A stretch of DNA of 47,500 nucleotides from Symbiodinium natans (GCA_905221605.1 CAJNDS010002343.1:182974-230473), one strand, 5' to 3'. Counted from the first letter of the stretch, positions 10,740 to 20,467 are shown. Numbers and translations are program-made. The notes: generated from the letters alone by a model not told the origin.

Positions 10740-11099
10740 ACCCTAAACCATCAACCCTAAACCCTAAACCCTAAACCCTAAATCCTAAGCCTCTTCCCTA
10801 AACCCTAAACCCCAAACCCCTGCTCTTCATGTGCCCTTGCCCGCTCCCCACCTTGCCTGGGACCTTCCTGGGACCCGAACCCCAGGCCCTCTAACCCTTT
10901 GATCCTGGCATGGTTGAGGGGCCAGGGTTCAGGGTTTAGGGTTCAGGGTTCAGGGTTCAGGGTTTAGGGTTCAGGGTTCAGGGTTCAGGGTTCAGGGTTC
11001 AGGGTGCAGGGTTCAGGGTTCAGGGTTCAGGGTTCAGGGTTTAGGGTTTAGGGTTTAGGGTTTAGGGTTTAGGGTTTAGGGTTTAGGGTTTAGGGCCAC
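10740..11099. repeat. CTTGCCCGCTC motifs and telomeric variants
   Basis: CCCTAAA units at 10736-10815, TTCAGGG/TTTAGGG units at 10920-11094, separated by CTTGCCCGCTC motifs and an unassigned stretch of about 60 bp. No coding support seen. Confidence 0.7.
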
Positions 11100-11219
11100 C
11101 TGGGACCCTCCTGGAACACCCTGAAAATTCCTGGATCTTTCTGCCTGCATCCTGTCTGAGAACCCCTGTAACTCCCCCAGCTCCTGAAGACCCTACTTTC
11201 CTGACGTTCTTCATGGTGA

Positions 11220-11930
11220 GAGCTGGTTTGGGGTTTAGTTCTTAGGGTTTAGGGTTCAGGGTTCAAGGTTTAGGGTACAGCGCTTGCCCTGACGTAGCTT
11301 TGGGCTTGAGGGTGTTTTAAACATAGTATGGGTGAAACAGACCGTCCCGCTCCCTGCCTAGACACCGCCGACCGCCGCTTCTAATGAGTGGGGTGGGACT
11401 CCGCTACCAGTTTTCAGGAGGCGCTGGGACGGTGACTGCGTAGCCTGCTTTCTGGCGGTATGAAAAGTAGCTGAACCTAAGCCTCTCTTTATTCAGGGTG
11501 GTTCTTTAGGAGTACAACTAGAGTAAGGACAAAAGGAGATGTGACCTCGGCCTTTACACTGTACAGGGAGTAGACTAGGTGGAATTTCACAACAGTAGAA
11601 ACAATAGGACTATGGGTTAGCTTTCATGGGCCAGAGGTTGGGTCAGTTGCGTTTGTGCGTCCAGGAAAGTGTATATATAGGCTCAAGCAACAACAGCAGC
11701 AAGAACAGCAGCAGTCAACACGCCCATCCCGGCCATCGGGGCGAGTCGAGGTGGAAGCCCCCTTGATAAGGGGGGTCGTGGGGGGTAGACCGCTCTAAAC
11801 CCGGAAAAGCTGGTACTTTGGGTGGCTGGGCTGGAATCCGCTGCACCGAGGCGGCCCGACCCGCCACCACTCCCTGGTGCGGGTCGGGACCGCGGCACTT
11901 TGGAACACCCTGTACCCTAAACCCAAACCC
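11220..11930. other. Non-telomeric stretch, no firm gene
   Basis: Mostly free of telomere repeats. Minus-strand frames at 11683-11933 are Gly/Pro-rich and plus-strand frames are equally open, so neither is called. 11340-11680 looks non-coding. Confidence 0.4.
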
Positions 11931-12002
11931 CAAACCCTAAACCCTGAACCCTAAACCCTAAACCCTATAGCCCTGTGCCCCAAACCCCGAAGCCTGAACC
12001 GT

Positions 12003-12080
12003 TTAGGCGGCCAATCGCTTTCAGGTCGCTGGGCGTCGGTGTAGAACTCGTCCATGCCGTAGAATTGGTCCTGGAGGTGT
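12003..12080 (-). CDS. Coding island
   Basis: Minus strand EHLQDQFYGMDEFYTDAQRP then ESDWPP. It could follow the island at 12656-12736 (ends VSDE) in frame. Not recognised. Confidence 0.45.
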
Positions 12081-12655
12081 TCAGTTTAGGGTTTAGGGGT
12101 TACGGTTTGGGTTTTACGGTTTAGGGTTTCGGGTCGAGGGTTGAGGGGAACAGGTGGGGTGCAAAGGAGGGCTTAGGGTTTAGGGGCCTAAACCCTACGC
12201 CCTGAACCCTGAAAAAAAAACAGGGTAACCAGCACGGGTGCAAGGGAAAGAACAGGGCCCAAACCCTCAACCCTACACCCTACACCCTACACCCTAAACC
12301 CTAAACCCTAAACCCTAAACCCTGAACCCTAAACCCTAAACCCTAAAACCGGTACAGCGGGTGCCGTGAGCCCATCCCCTTGTGAAGGCTGATTCAGGGC
12401 GTGTTCTTGGGCTTGGTGCGACCTTGTTTGGGGAAGAAAGCCCTTATAGGGGGGTTTAGGGTTTAGGGTTTAGGGTTTAGGGCTTAGGGTTTAGGGTCTA
12501 GGGTCTAGGGTCTAGGGTTGAAGGTTTAGGGTTTAGGGTTTAGGGTTCAGCCCTCGTGTCCTTCTGAGGTGTGCTCGGAGCTTGCTTTGAGCTTCCTTAA
12601 CTACGCGATGATCTATGTTACGGGCCCCTGAACCCTAAGCCCGTAAACCTTATAC

Positions 12656-12736
12656 TCTCATCAGACACGATTTCGAGATTGATGGTTTCATGCAGGAACT
12701 CCTCTTGCAATCTCTTTCTGAACGTCATGCAGGCTT
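12656..12736 (-). CDS. Coding island
   Basis: Minus strand RKRLQEEFLHETINLEIVSD then ES, with a GT donor (AGTATAAGG) at its end. Not recognised. Confidence 0.45.
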
Positions 12737-12774
12737 AGGGGCTGGGTTGGGGGTTCCCGGCAACTGCTTAGGGG

Positions 12775-12882
12775 TAGCCCTAAACCCTAAACCCTAAACC
12801 CTAAACCCTAAACCCTAAACCCTAAACCCTAAACCCTAAACCCTAAACCCTAAACCCTAAACCCTAAACCCTAAACCCTAAA
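12775..12882. repeat. CCCTAAA array
   Basis: About 15 perfect units in minus orientation, between the coding islands at 12656-12736 and 12885-12970. Confidence 0.92.
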
Positions 12883-12884
12883 TG

Positions 12885-12970
12885 GGCGTTCAGGATTCAA
12901 GGCTGCGGGCTGAGGACTACTACCACCGTTGAAGGGCTTGGCCATAAACCGGTTTCTGATCAGGGCTTGT
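12885..12970 (-). CDS. Coding island
   Basis: Minus strand PQALIRNRFMAKPFNGGSSP then QPAALNP. Not recognised. Confidence 0.35.
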
Positions 12971-13343
12971 GGCTTAAGACTTAAGGTTCAGGGTTTCGGG
13001 TTTAGGGTTTAGGGTTTCGGGTTTAGGGTTTAGGGTTTAGGGTTTAGGGTTTAGGGTTTAGGGTTTCGGGTTTAGGGCTTAGGGTGTAAGATCCCTTGCC
13101 CCCGACCCCTTACTACGCATTTCTTTGGGGACAAAGGCCCTTTTTGCATTCACAACTCTAGCAGTTTGCCTTAAGCCCAAAGCCCCCTTAAACCCTGAAC
13201 CCCCTGAAGCCCTAAACCCTAAAAAACCCTAAACCCTAAACCCTAAACCCTAAACCCTAAACCCGAAAGATCCCTTTGACCCGAAAAAATGAACTTTGGG
13301 GTGGGGCAGCGTGAACGAACCTTCGCTTTCGCCCCAAACCCCC

Positions 13344-13751
13344 ACTTGAGGGTTCATGGTACTTACTAACCAAGGGCCTAGGGTTTAGGGTTTAGGGTTT
13401 AGGGCTTAGGGCTTAGGGCTTAGGGCTTAGGGTTTAGGGTTTAGGGTTTAGGGCTTAGGGTTGAGGGTTTAGGGTTTAGGGTTTAGGGCTTAGGGTTTAG
13501 GGCTTAGGGTTGAGGGTTTAGGGTTTAGGGTTTAGGGTTTAGGGTTTCGGGCTTAGGGCTTAGGGCTTAGGGTTTAGGGTTTAGGGTTTGGGAGCACTTA
13601 TTAACCAATTATAACTGTACTTATAACTGTACTTATAACTGTACTTATAACTGTACTTATAACTGTATCATATTTGGGCACTTAGGGGGCTTATAAGTGG
13701 GTTAGGAGTACAGTTATAGTTGGTTCAGAAGTACTCCCTCCCCCTCCAAGT
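13344..13751. mobile_element. Hairpin (MITE-like) element, copy 2, split by a telomeric array
   Basis: The left end ACTTGAGGGTTCATGG is followed by ACTTACTAACCA, then about 210 bp of TTTAGGG/CTTAGGG repeats, then ACTTATTAACCA again and the rest of the element with four extra CTTATAACTGTA units. The right end is more degenerate. Confidence 0.8.
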
Positions 13752-13798
13752 ATAAACTCATTGCGCGAGAACTGCAAAACCTGGGAGCCTCAAATGCC

Positions 13799-13905
13799 GT
13801 TTAGGGTTTAGGGTTTAGGGTTTAGGGTTTAGGGTTTAGGGTTTAGGGTTTAGGGTTTAGGGTTTAGGGTTTAGGGTTTAGGGTTTAGGGCTTAGGGCTT
13901 AAATC
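13799..13905. repeat. TTTAGGG array
   Basis: About 15 near-perfect units. The following 13906-14080 holds no recognisable gene, then another CCCTAAA stretch (14080-14180). Confidence 0.9.
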
Positions 13906-14329
13906 CCTAAGGGTCTTGGGGCTTGATGACATGCGCAAGCGTTAAAAACTCAGTCTGGAAGGCCTCCCTTTACAAGGCGGTTCTGCCAGAAACCCTTAAC
14001 CCCAAGCCCTAAAACCTAAAGCCTCGTATTGCAGTAGAGGAGTCTAGGTCTGAGCACCGAGACCCTACACCCCAAGCCCCAAACCCCAAACCCTAAACCC
14101 TAAACCCCAAACCCTAAACCCTAAACCCCAAACCCTAAACCCTAAACCCCAAACCTTAAACCCTAACCCCAAACCCTGAACCATGCGTCGCCCCCCCGCT
14201 CTCCCCCTCCCCCCTCCCCTCCCGCAAACGGCCATCTTTTGGTCTGCCCCAGCGCTGGGGCTGTAGTTGGAGACTCCAGAGATTTGAGGGCTTCAAGGGC
14301 TTTAGAGTTTAGGGTTTAGGCTTTAGGCT

Positions 14330-14608
14330 TCAGGGTTTAATGGCTTGTCGCTGCCGGCCAAGTTCACATCAGCGAGCGCCTGCCGCGACCCCGAGATGTG
14401 CGCGTCAATGTTGCCTCCAGTGCTCGTCCAAGTCCAAGTCCAAGTCTGTGTCGCGCACGGCAAAGAAGAACAGCGGCGAATCGCATCCGCTTGTGCCTTC
14501 TGCCATCCTTCGTCCAAGTCTCGGTCGACACCAGGCTCCGGGAGCAGTTGCAGCACTGGCACTGGCAGTCCCCAGATGTCGGCAACAACGCAGTTCTTCC
14601 ATCCATTT
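14330..14608 (-). pseudogene. Degenerate ankyrin-like sequence after the gene B stop
   Basis: Minus strand MDGRTALLPTSGD and, in another frame, PVLQLLPEPGVDRDLDEG resemble a decayed ankyrin unit. It may be a lost C-terminal part of the ankyrin gene ending at 14642, or an exon reached by a further intron. Confidence 0.4.
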
Positions 14609-14641
14609 CTACATCCTCAGCCCTGCACCCTAAGCAAGGAT

Positions 14642-17600
14642 CTAGGTGGCGCCCGCCTCAAGGAGCAAGCGCGCTACCTCAACGTGGCCGGCCCGAGACG
14701 CCCACATCGAGGCTGTCCAACCTTCGGCCACCAAGTCTTTGTTGGCGCCGGCCTTGAGCAGCAAACGCACTGCCTCAAGGTTGCCAGCAAAAGATGCCCA
14801 CCTAGGCTGCCCAGTAACCTAGGCTTAAAAAGGGTGCCCTTTGTTGCTTAAAGGGAATTATAAGGGAACCTAAATCCCAAAAAAGGGAAAAAGGGTAGCA
14901 CTGGGCATCCTAGCCACATCAAAGGCGTGCCGCCATTGTGGTTGGCCAAGTCGATGTCGGCGCCGGCATTCAGCAACATACGCATGACTCCAACGCGACA
15001 GCACCCTGCCGCCCACAGCAGAGCCTAGGATGGCCCTTTAAAGCCCTCTGAAAACATTCCTAGATATAGTCCTGTTACAAAATTAGGGTTTAGGGTTTAG
15101 GGTTTAGGGCTTAGGGTTTAGGGTTTAGGGTTTAGGGTTTAGGGTTTAGGGTTTAGGGTTTAGGGTTTAGGGTTTAGGGTTTAGGGTTTAGGGTTTTACA
15201 AAATGTCCTACGGGCCGACCCGAGGAGCGGTCTGGCCTTTGTTGTCGGTCAAATCTACGTCGGCGCTGGCCTCCAGCAGCAACTGGGCCACCTCAGCATG
15301 GCCGCAGCATGAAGCAAGCATCAACGCCTTGGTCGCCCGGCCACCATCTTGTAACAAGGGTATAAGTACGTTTGTTTTTTAGGGTTTAGGGTTTAGGGTT
15401 TAGGGTTTAGGGTGTAGGGTGTAGGGTTTAGGGTTTAGGGTGTAGGGTTTAGGGTTTAGGGTTACTTCATAAGGGAACCTTGAAAAAGGGGAAAAAAGGT
15501 ATCACTGGGGCTACCAAGATGCAGTCGAGCCGTCATTGCCAGGCAAGTTGGGGTCGCACCTCGCCTCCAGCAGGGTTTAGGGTTTAGGGTTTTAGGGTTT
15601 TAGGGTTTTAGGGTTGTAGGGTTTTAGGGTTTTAGGGTTTTAGGGTCTTAGGGTTTTAGGGTTTTGGGGTTTTGGGTTTAGGGTTTAGGGTTTAGGGGGT
15701 CGCACCTCGCCTCCAGCAGCAAGCGCACGACCTGAACGTTGCCTCTCAGCGCCGCCACCGCGAGCGCCCTGCGGCCATCCACGAGCAAATCCTGAGTGGC
15801 TGTTAAGGAACTTAAAAGTAAGTTCCATGTTATAGGTTTCCCCCAAATATACTGCCCCCAGATTCACCCAAATAGTAGGATTCCCTGAAAATGAGGACTC
15901 AGTAAGGTACCCCTAGTTTCGGGTTTAAACTCGCAGATTGTGGATATGGGACATGATATAGTGGTTTCCGAAAGTGGGGGTTACCCTATTGGGGTCCGCA
16001 TTCCAAGGGAATCCCACTATTTGGGGCCCCTTATGTTCGTAACCCTAAACCCTGAACTCTGAACTCTAAACCCTAAACCCTAAACCCTACACGCTCATAT
16101 GGATGTGGGAACTTGAACCGAGTTCCCCTAAGCCCTAAACCCTACGCTCTAAATCTTTAACAGCCCAGAAACTGGATCTAGGGGAAGCTGCAACATGGCC
16201 TCCACCTGAGGGGGAGAGCGGGGGGGGGGGTGAGGGTTTAGGGTTTAGGGTTTCGGGTTTAGGGTTTAGGGGTTTAGGGGGTTTAGGGGGTTTAGGGGGT
16301 TTAGGGGGTTTAGGGGGTTTAGGGGGTTTAGGGGGGGTTTAGGGGGTTTAGGGGGTTTAGGGGGTTTGGGGGTTGAGGGGGTTTAGGGGGTTTAGGGGGT
16401 TTAGGGTTTAGGGCTTAGGGTTTAGGGTTTCTGGTTTCGGGTTTCCCGATGGCTTTGGGGGCCCCTCCTTCCCACTCCTGAACCCTGAACCCGCAACCCT
16501 AAACCCTAAACCCTAAATCCTTACTTAACCCAAACTACACCCTGAACCCTCATGTGGAAAGGGTTGACATGCCCACCCTGTTCGCATCGCCATGGCTGGC
16601 TGCACGAAGGAGATCGCGTGCCTGGGTCAAACTTAGGTCCCCTGGTGGGTTTAGGGTTTAGGGTTTAGGGTTTTAGGGTTTAGGGTTCTGGGCTTGGGGC
16701 TTAGTGGCCTATACGCTCGGGGTTGTTGCCCTCATAAAGAAGAACACTTAATTCTGTTGTTTTTTTGGGGGGTGGGGGGGGGGCTCTTAAGCAAATAAAC
16801 AAGCAAACCCTAAACCCCAAACCCTAAAAGCCTAAAGCCCGAACCCTAAACCCTAAATTCAGCAAATGGCGGGCCTGTGTCTGGGATGCTTCGACGAACG
16901 GAAGCAGCACGACGCCCAGCTCGGTGCTGGGATCGATCTTGACATCATCGGCCAGAATGCTGCCTGGGTTTAGGGTTTAGGGTTTAGGGTTTAGGGTTTA
17001 GGGTTTAGGGTTTAGGGCTTAGGGTTTGGTGTTTAAGGTTAGGGTTCAGCATTTCAAGTCCAAGCATTCACTAGTGTAGAATTTACTCCAGAAAAATACC
17101 CACCCGCCCAAAGAATCCCACAACATTAAGAAAATACTTCACTTATGGAACGACCTTGCCCAGTAAAAACTGACCTTGCCCAGTAAACAAATGACCTTGC
17201 CCAGTAAACAAATGACCTTGCCCAGAAAAAAACTACCTTGCCCAGTAAAAGAAATGACCTTGCCCAGAAAAAATGATCTTGCCCAGTAAAAAAAACGACC
17301 TTGCCCAGTAAAAAAATGACCTTGCCCAGTAACTCTTTTACTGGGCAAGGTCATTTTTTTTCACTGGGCAAGGTCATTTATGCATTGGGCCCAGTAAAAA
17401 ATGACCTTGCCCAAATAAAGATGACCTTGCCCAGTGAAAAAATGGCCTTGCCCAGTAAAAAAAAAATGACCTTGCCCAGTAAAAAAATGACCTTGCCCAG
17501 TAAAAAAAAAATGACCTTGCCCAGTAACTCGTTTACTGGGCAAGGTCATTTTTTTTTACTGGGCAAGGTCATTTTTGTTACTGGGCAAGGGCAAGATCGT

Positions 17601-18664
17601 TCTTTGGACCGAACGACCTTGCCCAGAAAAAAAAGACCTTGCCCAGTAACTCCATTAACATTTAAATTACATAAGAAAGAGAGGTTTAAGGTTTAGGGTT
17701 TACAGTAGGGTTTAGGGTTTAGGGTTTATGGTTTAGGGTTTAGGGTTTAGGGTTTATGGTGTGACATGTGACATAGGGTTTAGGGTTTAGGGCTTAGGGT
17801 TTTGCGGTTTTAGGGTTTTAGGGGTTGAGGGATTTAGGGATTTAGGGTTTTAGGGTACCCTGGCAAAACAAAAACGAGAGTTGAAGGTCTTGGGGCAGAG
17901 AGACAGAAAACTCCGCAACCAACTTGCTGGGTTCAGGGTTTTGGGTTTATAGGGTATAGGGTGTAGGGTTTAGGTTTTACGGTTTAGGGTTTAGGGTTTA
18001 GGGTTTAGGGTTTAGGGTTTAGGATTTAGGGTTTACGGTTGACCCAGCTGCCATGGAAGAGGATCCTCTGCCTGAAGCGCGGAGGGACGCCCGGCAGCTG
18101 ATGCAGTTGCAGCCTCGGGTTCCCCCTTATAACGCTAGGGCTTATGTAGGGTTTAGGGTTTAGGGTTTAGGGTTTCGGGTTTAGGGTTTAGGGTTTGGGG
18201 TTAGGGTTAAGGGTTTAGGGTTTAGGGTTTAGAGTTGAGGGCTCAGGGTCTAGAGAATTCAAAGAGAGCCTAAAGCTGAGCCCTACTAGACCCTGGTTAG
18301 TGAGTTGGTGTCCTTTTCTGGCCCTAAACCCTTAGCCCTAAGCCCTAAGCCCTAAGCCCTAAACCCGAAGCCCCAAACCCTAAACCCTAAACCCTAAACC
18401 CTATTAAACTATAGTAACCCTAAGCCCTGTGAACCCTCCAAAATAACCCGAAATAGTGCACCATGCCTCCTAGAAGCACCCTAAACCCTAAGCCCTAAAC
18501 CCTAAACCCTATCCTAATGCTAACCCTAAACCCTATAATTCCTAGATAAACCGAAAAAGTGTACCACGAAGGCCTCCTAGCGGCTTCAGGCCCCTCACAT
18601 CGCCCACCTCTTCCGCGGGCACCGGCGCCAGCGCTTCCCCCGACACAAGGCTCGCGCGCAGCAT
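14642..18664 (-). CDS. Ubiquitin-like domain plus ankyrin-repeat protein, complete, 10 exons (gene B)
   Basis: Deduced exons on the minus strand: 18664-18582, 18113-18052, 16963-16875, 16621-16577, 16205-16173, 15791-15706, 15559-15523, 15327-15229, 15024-14918 and 14801-14642. They join to 801 nt, 266 residues and a TAG. The N-terminus MLRASLVSGEALAPVP, then GVPPRFRQRILFHGS and ILADDVKIDPSTELGVV, matches the ubiquitin-like domain of the gene at 40.4-42.8 kb segment by segment. A linker ARDLLRAASHGDANRVEAM and LQLPLDP leads into about five ankyrin units (for example NGGTPLMWAS and EGWTASMWAS). Several exons are very short (33, 37 and 45 nt). Intron borders are GC, GC, GC, GT, GT, GT, GC, GC and GT, all ending in AG. 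The function is unknown beyond likely protein binding. The TAG may not be the true end: degenerate ankyrin-like sequence continues to about 14330. Confidence 0.83.
14802..14917 (-). mobile_element. Introner-like element, intron 9 of gene B
   Basis: 116 bp flanked by CCAC (14798-14801 and 14914-14917). Inverted ends CTAGGCTGCCCAGTAACC against CTAGGATGCCCAGTGCTACC. Canonical GT-AG because the duplicated site reads GTGG on the coding strand. Removal gives NGGTPLMWASFAG. Confidence 0.88.
15025..15228 (-). mobile_element. Introner-like element with telomeric core, intron 8 of gene B
   Basis: 204 bp flanked by AGC (15022-15024 and 15226-15228). Inverted ends CTAGGATGGCCC against CCTCGGGTCGGCCC. 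About 110 bp of TTTAGGG repeats (15085-15196) form the core. GC-AG; removal gives GQTALLWAAG in frame. Confidence 0.85.
15328..15522 (-). mobile_element. Introner-like element with telomeric core, intron 7 of gene B
   Basis: 195 bp flanked by ACGC (15324-15327) and ATGC (15519-15522). Inverted ends CTTGGTCGCCC against CTTGGTAGCCCC. TTTAGGG repeats at about 15379-15465 sit inside it. GC-AG; the right part AAGGGAACC...TATCACTGGGG resembles the element at 14802-14917. Confidence 0.83.
15560..15705 (-). mobile_element. Telomeric array in ankyrin exon with 24-bp duplication (intron 6 of gene B)
   Basis: A TTTAGGG and TTTTAGGG array (15574-15695) between two identical 24-bp copies of ankyrin coding sequence (15550-15573 and 15696-15719; begins GGGGTCGC, ends CCAGCAG). 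The duplicated exon contains AG followed by GT on the coding strand, so the insert can be removed exactly as a GT-AG intron. Confidence 0.88.
15792..16172 (-). mobile_element. Introner-like intron 5 of gene B, GT-AG
   Basis: 381 bp with inverted ends TGGCTGTTAAGGA against TGGGCTGTTAAAGA. Canonical GT-AG. The interior includes a block near 15990-16040 (AATCCCACTATTTGGGG, TTATGTTCG) related to blocks at about 29085-29135 and 33610-33662. Confidence 0.75.
16206..16576 (-). mobile_element. Intron 4 of gene B with TTTAGGG and TTTAGGGGG arrays
   Basis: 371 bp flanked by CCAC (16202-16205 and 16573-16576), GT-AG. Contains a 9-mer GGGTTTAGG array at about 16262-16400. Removal gives DANRVEAMLQLPLDP in frame. 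Confidence 0.78.
16622..16874 (-). mobile_element. Intron 3 of gene B with telomeric repeats
   Basis: 253 bp between GCGTGCCTG (16616-16624) and GCGGGCCTG (16869-16877), a 9-bp duplication with one mismatch. GC-AG. Holds short TTTAGGG and CCCTAAA stretches and a G-rich run near 16766-16784. Removal gives EASQTQARDLLRAASHG. Confidence 0.78.
16964..18051 (-). mobile_element. Large intron 2 of gene B, composite
   Basis: 1,088 bp between copies of GCTGCC (16959-16964 and 18047-18052), GC-AG. Contains telomeric arrays at both ends and the CTTGCCC repeat array at 17149-17660. Removal gives RILFHGSILADDVKIDP in frame. Confidence 0.78.
17149..17660. repeat. Array of about 22 GACCTTGCCCAGTAAAA units in switching orientation
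   Basis: Units of about 20-22 bp: nine forward, two inverted, about six forward, three inverted, two forward. Orientation switches at 17330-17345 and 17522-17540, where CAGTAACTC meets its inverted partner and forms perfect local hairpins. A related CTTGCCCGCTCTT motif occurs at 10694-10724. The array lies inside the large intron at 16964-18051. Confidence 0.9.
18114..18581 (-). mobile_element. Intron 1 of gene B with telomeric repeats
   Basis: 468 bp, GC-AG borders, AGC at both junctions. Carries TTTAGGG units near its left end and CCCTAAA units near its right end. Two related blocks end in GCCTCCTAG (about 18453-18475 and 18556-18580). Removal joins VRGLK to PLQLHQLPGVPP. Confidence 0.7.
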
Positions 18665-18956
18665 CCGGCTTGAACATAGCTTGGGAACCCTCCCTTGTCC
18701 GTTTTAGGGTTTAGGGTTTAGGGTTTAGGGTTTAGGGTTTAGGGTTTAGGGTTTAGGGTTTAGGGTTTGGGGTTTGGGGTTTGGGGTGTGGGGTTCAGGG
18801 TTTAGGGTTTCCGGCTTTAACATAACTTGGGAACCCCCCTTGTGGACTGTTTAAATCCCTTGCTATTTGGTGTAGGGTGTAGGGTTTAGGGTTTAGGGTT
18901 TGGGGTTTGGTTTTGGGGTTTGGGGTTTAGGGTTTAGGGCTTTACAAAACGCTTCA

Positions 18957-19070
18957 AAGGGGCGAGAGTCAATGCAGTCCCCAACGCCGGCATGAAAAAT
19001 GCTACTACACAGCCTACTGAGCCGTGCAGGTGCGTGGGGGCAACCTCGAAGTCCCTGTTTTTTGGGTCCG
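18957..19070 (-). CDS. Coding island with hydrophobic segment
   Basis: Minus strand RDFEVAPTHLHGSVGCVVAF then FMPALGTALTLAP, a likely membrane segment, after an AACAG acceptor-like end. Probably a late exon of the minus-strand gene at 20010-20375. Confidence 0.45.
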
Positions 19071-19189
19071 TTTTAGGGTTTAGGGTTTAGGGTTTAGGGT
19101 TTAAAGGGGTTTAGGGGTTTAGGGGTTTAGGGTTAGGGTTTCGGGTCTCGTCTGGGATTGGTCTTAGGGCTTTGGAGTGGAGGTCCCCT

Positions 19190-19265
19190 GTCGGTGGTCT
19201 GTCAAATAGGGGGCTCGATGATCAAGGTGGCATTCATGCGAACGAAGTAACTGAGGGGGCACTCC
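19190..19265 (-). CDS. Coding island
   Basis: After CCCCCTCAG the minus strand reads SYFVRMNATLIIEPPI. It lies between the coding islands at 18957-19070 and 19393-19483 and may belong to the same gene. Confidence 0.4.
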
Positions 19266-19392
19266 AGCGTTCATAAGGACCTACTGATGTGCACCATGGG
19301 GACCAAACAAACCGTAAACAGGCTTATGGTTCGCCTTAACCCCCTCACCCCAAACCCTCTCTCAACGGGACCTGTAAACCCCAAACCCCAAA

Positions 19393-19483
19393 CTCCGGGG
19401 GTCCGTGTCGATGCCGCGGACGAAGATGTCAACCCAGCTTTGGGAGCTGCGGTTGGCCAGGCAGCAGTGCCTTGGGTCTGTGT
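19393..19483 (-). CDS. Coding island joined to 20010-20375
   Basis: Minus strand HCCLANRSSQSWVDIFVRGI then DTDPR. A GT-AG intron from about 20018 to this exon joins YAHSRL to HCCLAN in frame. Confidence 0.5.
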
Positions 19484-19580
19484 AGGGTTTAGGGTTTAGG
19501 GTTTAGGGTTTAGGGTTTAGGGTTTAGGGTTTAGGGTTTAGGGTTTAGGGTTTAGGGTTTAGGGTTTAGGGTTTGGGGCT
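19484..19580. repeat. TTTAGGG array
   Basis: About 12 perfect units, immediately upstream (minus strand) of the coding island at 19393-19483; probably intronic. Confidence 0.9.
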
Positions 19581-20009
19581 TAGGTTTTAGGATTTATATA
19601 GGGTTTAGGGTTTGATGGTTGAAAGGGCTTTACTGTTTTAGGGTTGAGGTAGGGTTTGGGGTGTCAATATTTTGGGGTTTATGGCTAAAGGACTCAAGGA
19701 TTTAAGAACTATAAGGTATAGGGATTAGGACAGGCAATTGCAGCTTCCGATGGAGTCAGTAGGTGGGCTGTCGACAGGGTCGTAGGGTTTGGGGTTTGGG
19801 GGTTTTCAGGGCGTTTTGGGGTTTTCAGGGCTTTTAGGGTTTTAGGGCTTTTAGGGTTTTAGGGCTTTACGGTGCTTAGGGCTTTAGGGCTTTTGGGGTC
19901 TTTAGGGTTTCGACGCTAGGGGTGTTTGCGAGCATTCGGATGGTTTCTGAAGGGCATTTCAAAAGGTCTCGAGTGGCGGAGTTGGGTCAGAGAATGGTTT
20001 AGGGTTATA

Positions 20010-20375
20010 CAGGCGGGAGTGGGCATAGAAGCTGTGCTTCAGTTCCTTCTCCAACATGTTCCAGATATTGTCCAGGTTCAGCCTGACAGGAACTGGCATT
20101 GGCTCCCACGTCGCCATGTCGAAATAACAAATCGACGGGATGGCCGCTGCAAGGTCGCGAACACCGAGATTACCCTCCCCGTAATCCCTTGGTCGCACGT
20201 GATTGCACAACACAGTGGCCATAGCCCCCAGGATGTAAAACCCGAGAGCGGACTTGGTAGGGCCCTGCAGGCGATGCTGCCAGCGACGCAGCCAATCTCG
20301 CATGAGGAAAACTCGCTGCTGAAAGAGGCACGGCATCACGATCTGCTCAAGGGATCCGTCCCCAAAAGTCAGGGT
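20010..20375 (-). CDS. Long coding exon of an unidentified, probably membrane-linked protein
   Basis: The minus-strand frame begins after a telomeric array with TFGDGSLEQIVMPCLFQQRV, continues FLMRDWLRRWQHRLQGPTKS and ALGFYILGAMATVLCNHV, and ends NIWNMLEKELKHSFYAHSR before a GT donor. It is open for about 120 codons. The ATGs inside are probably internal. The family is not recognised. Confidence 0.6.
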
Positions 20376-20467
20376 TTAGGGTTTAGGGTTTAGGGTTTAA
20401 GGTTTAGGGTTTCGGGTTTAGGGAGCATTCATGACAATGGCCTGCAACCCCAAAATTACGGGTACGT

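Noticed and set aside
17149-17660. CRISPR array
   Set aside because: Units are contiguous with no unique spacers, change orientation, and the genome is eukaryotic.
17139-17696. Open frames made of FFTGQGH-type or PSKKMTL-type repeats
   Set aside because: They are translations of the CTTGCCC repeat array in both directions and lie inside an intron.
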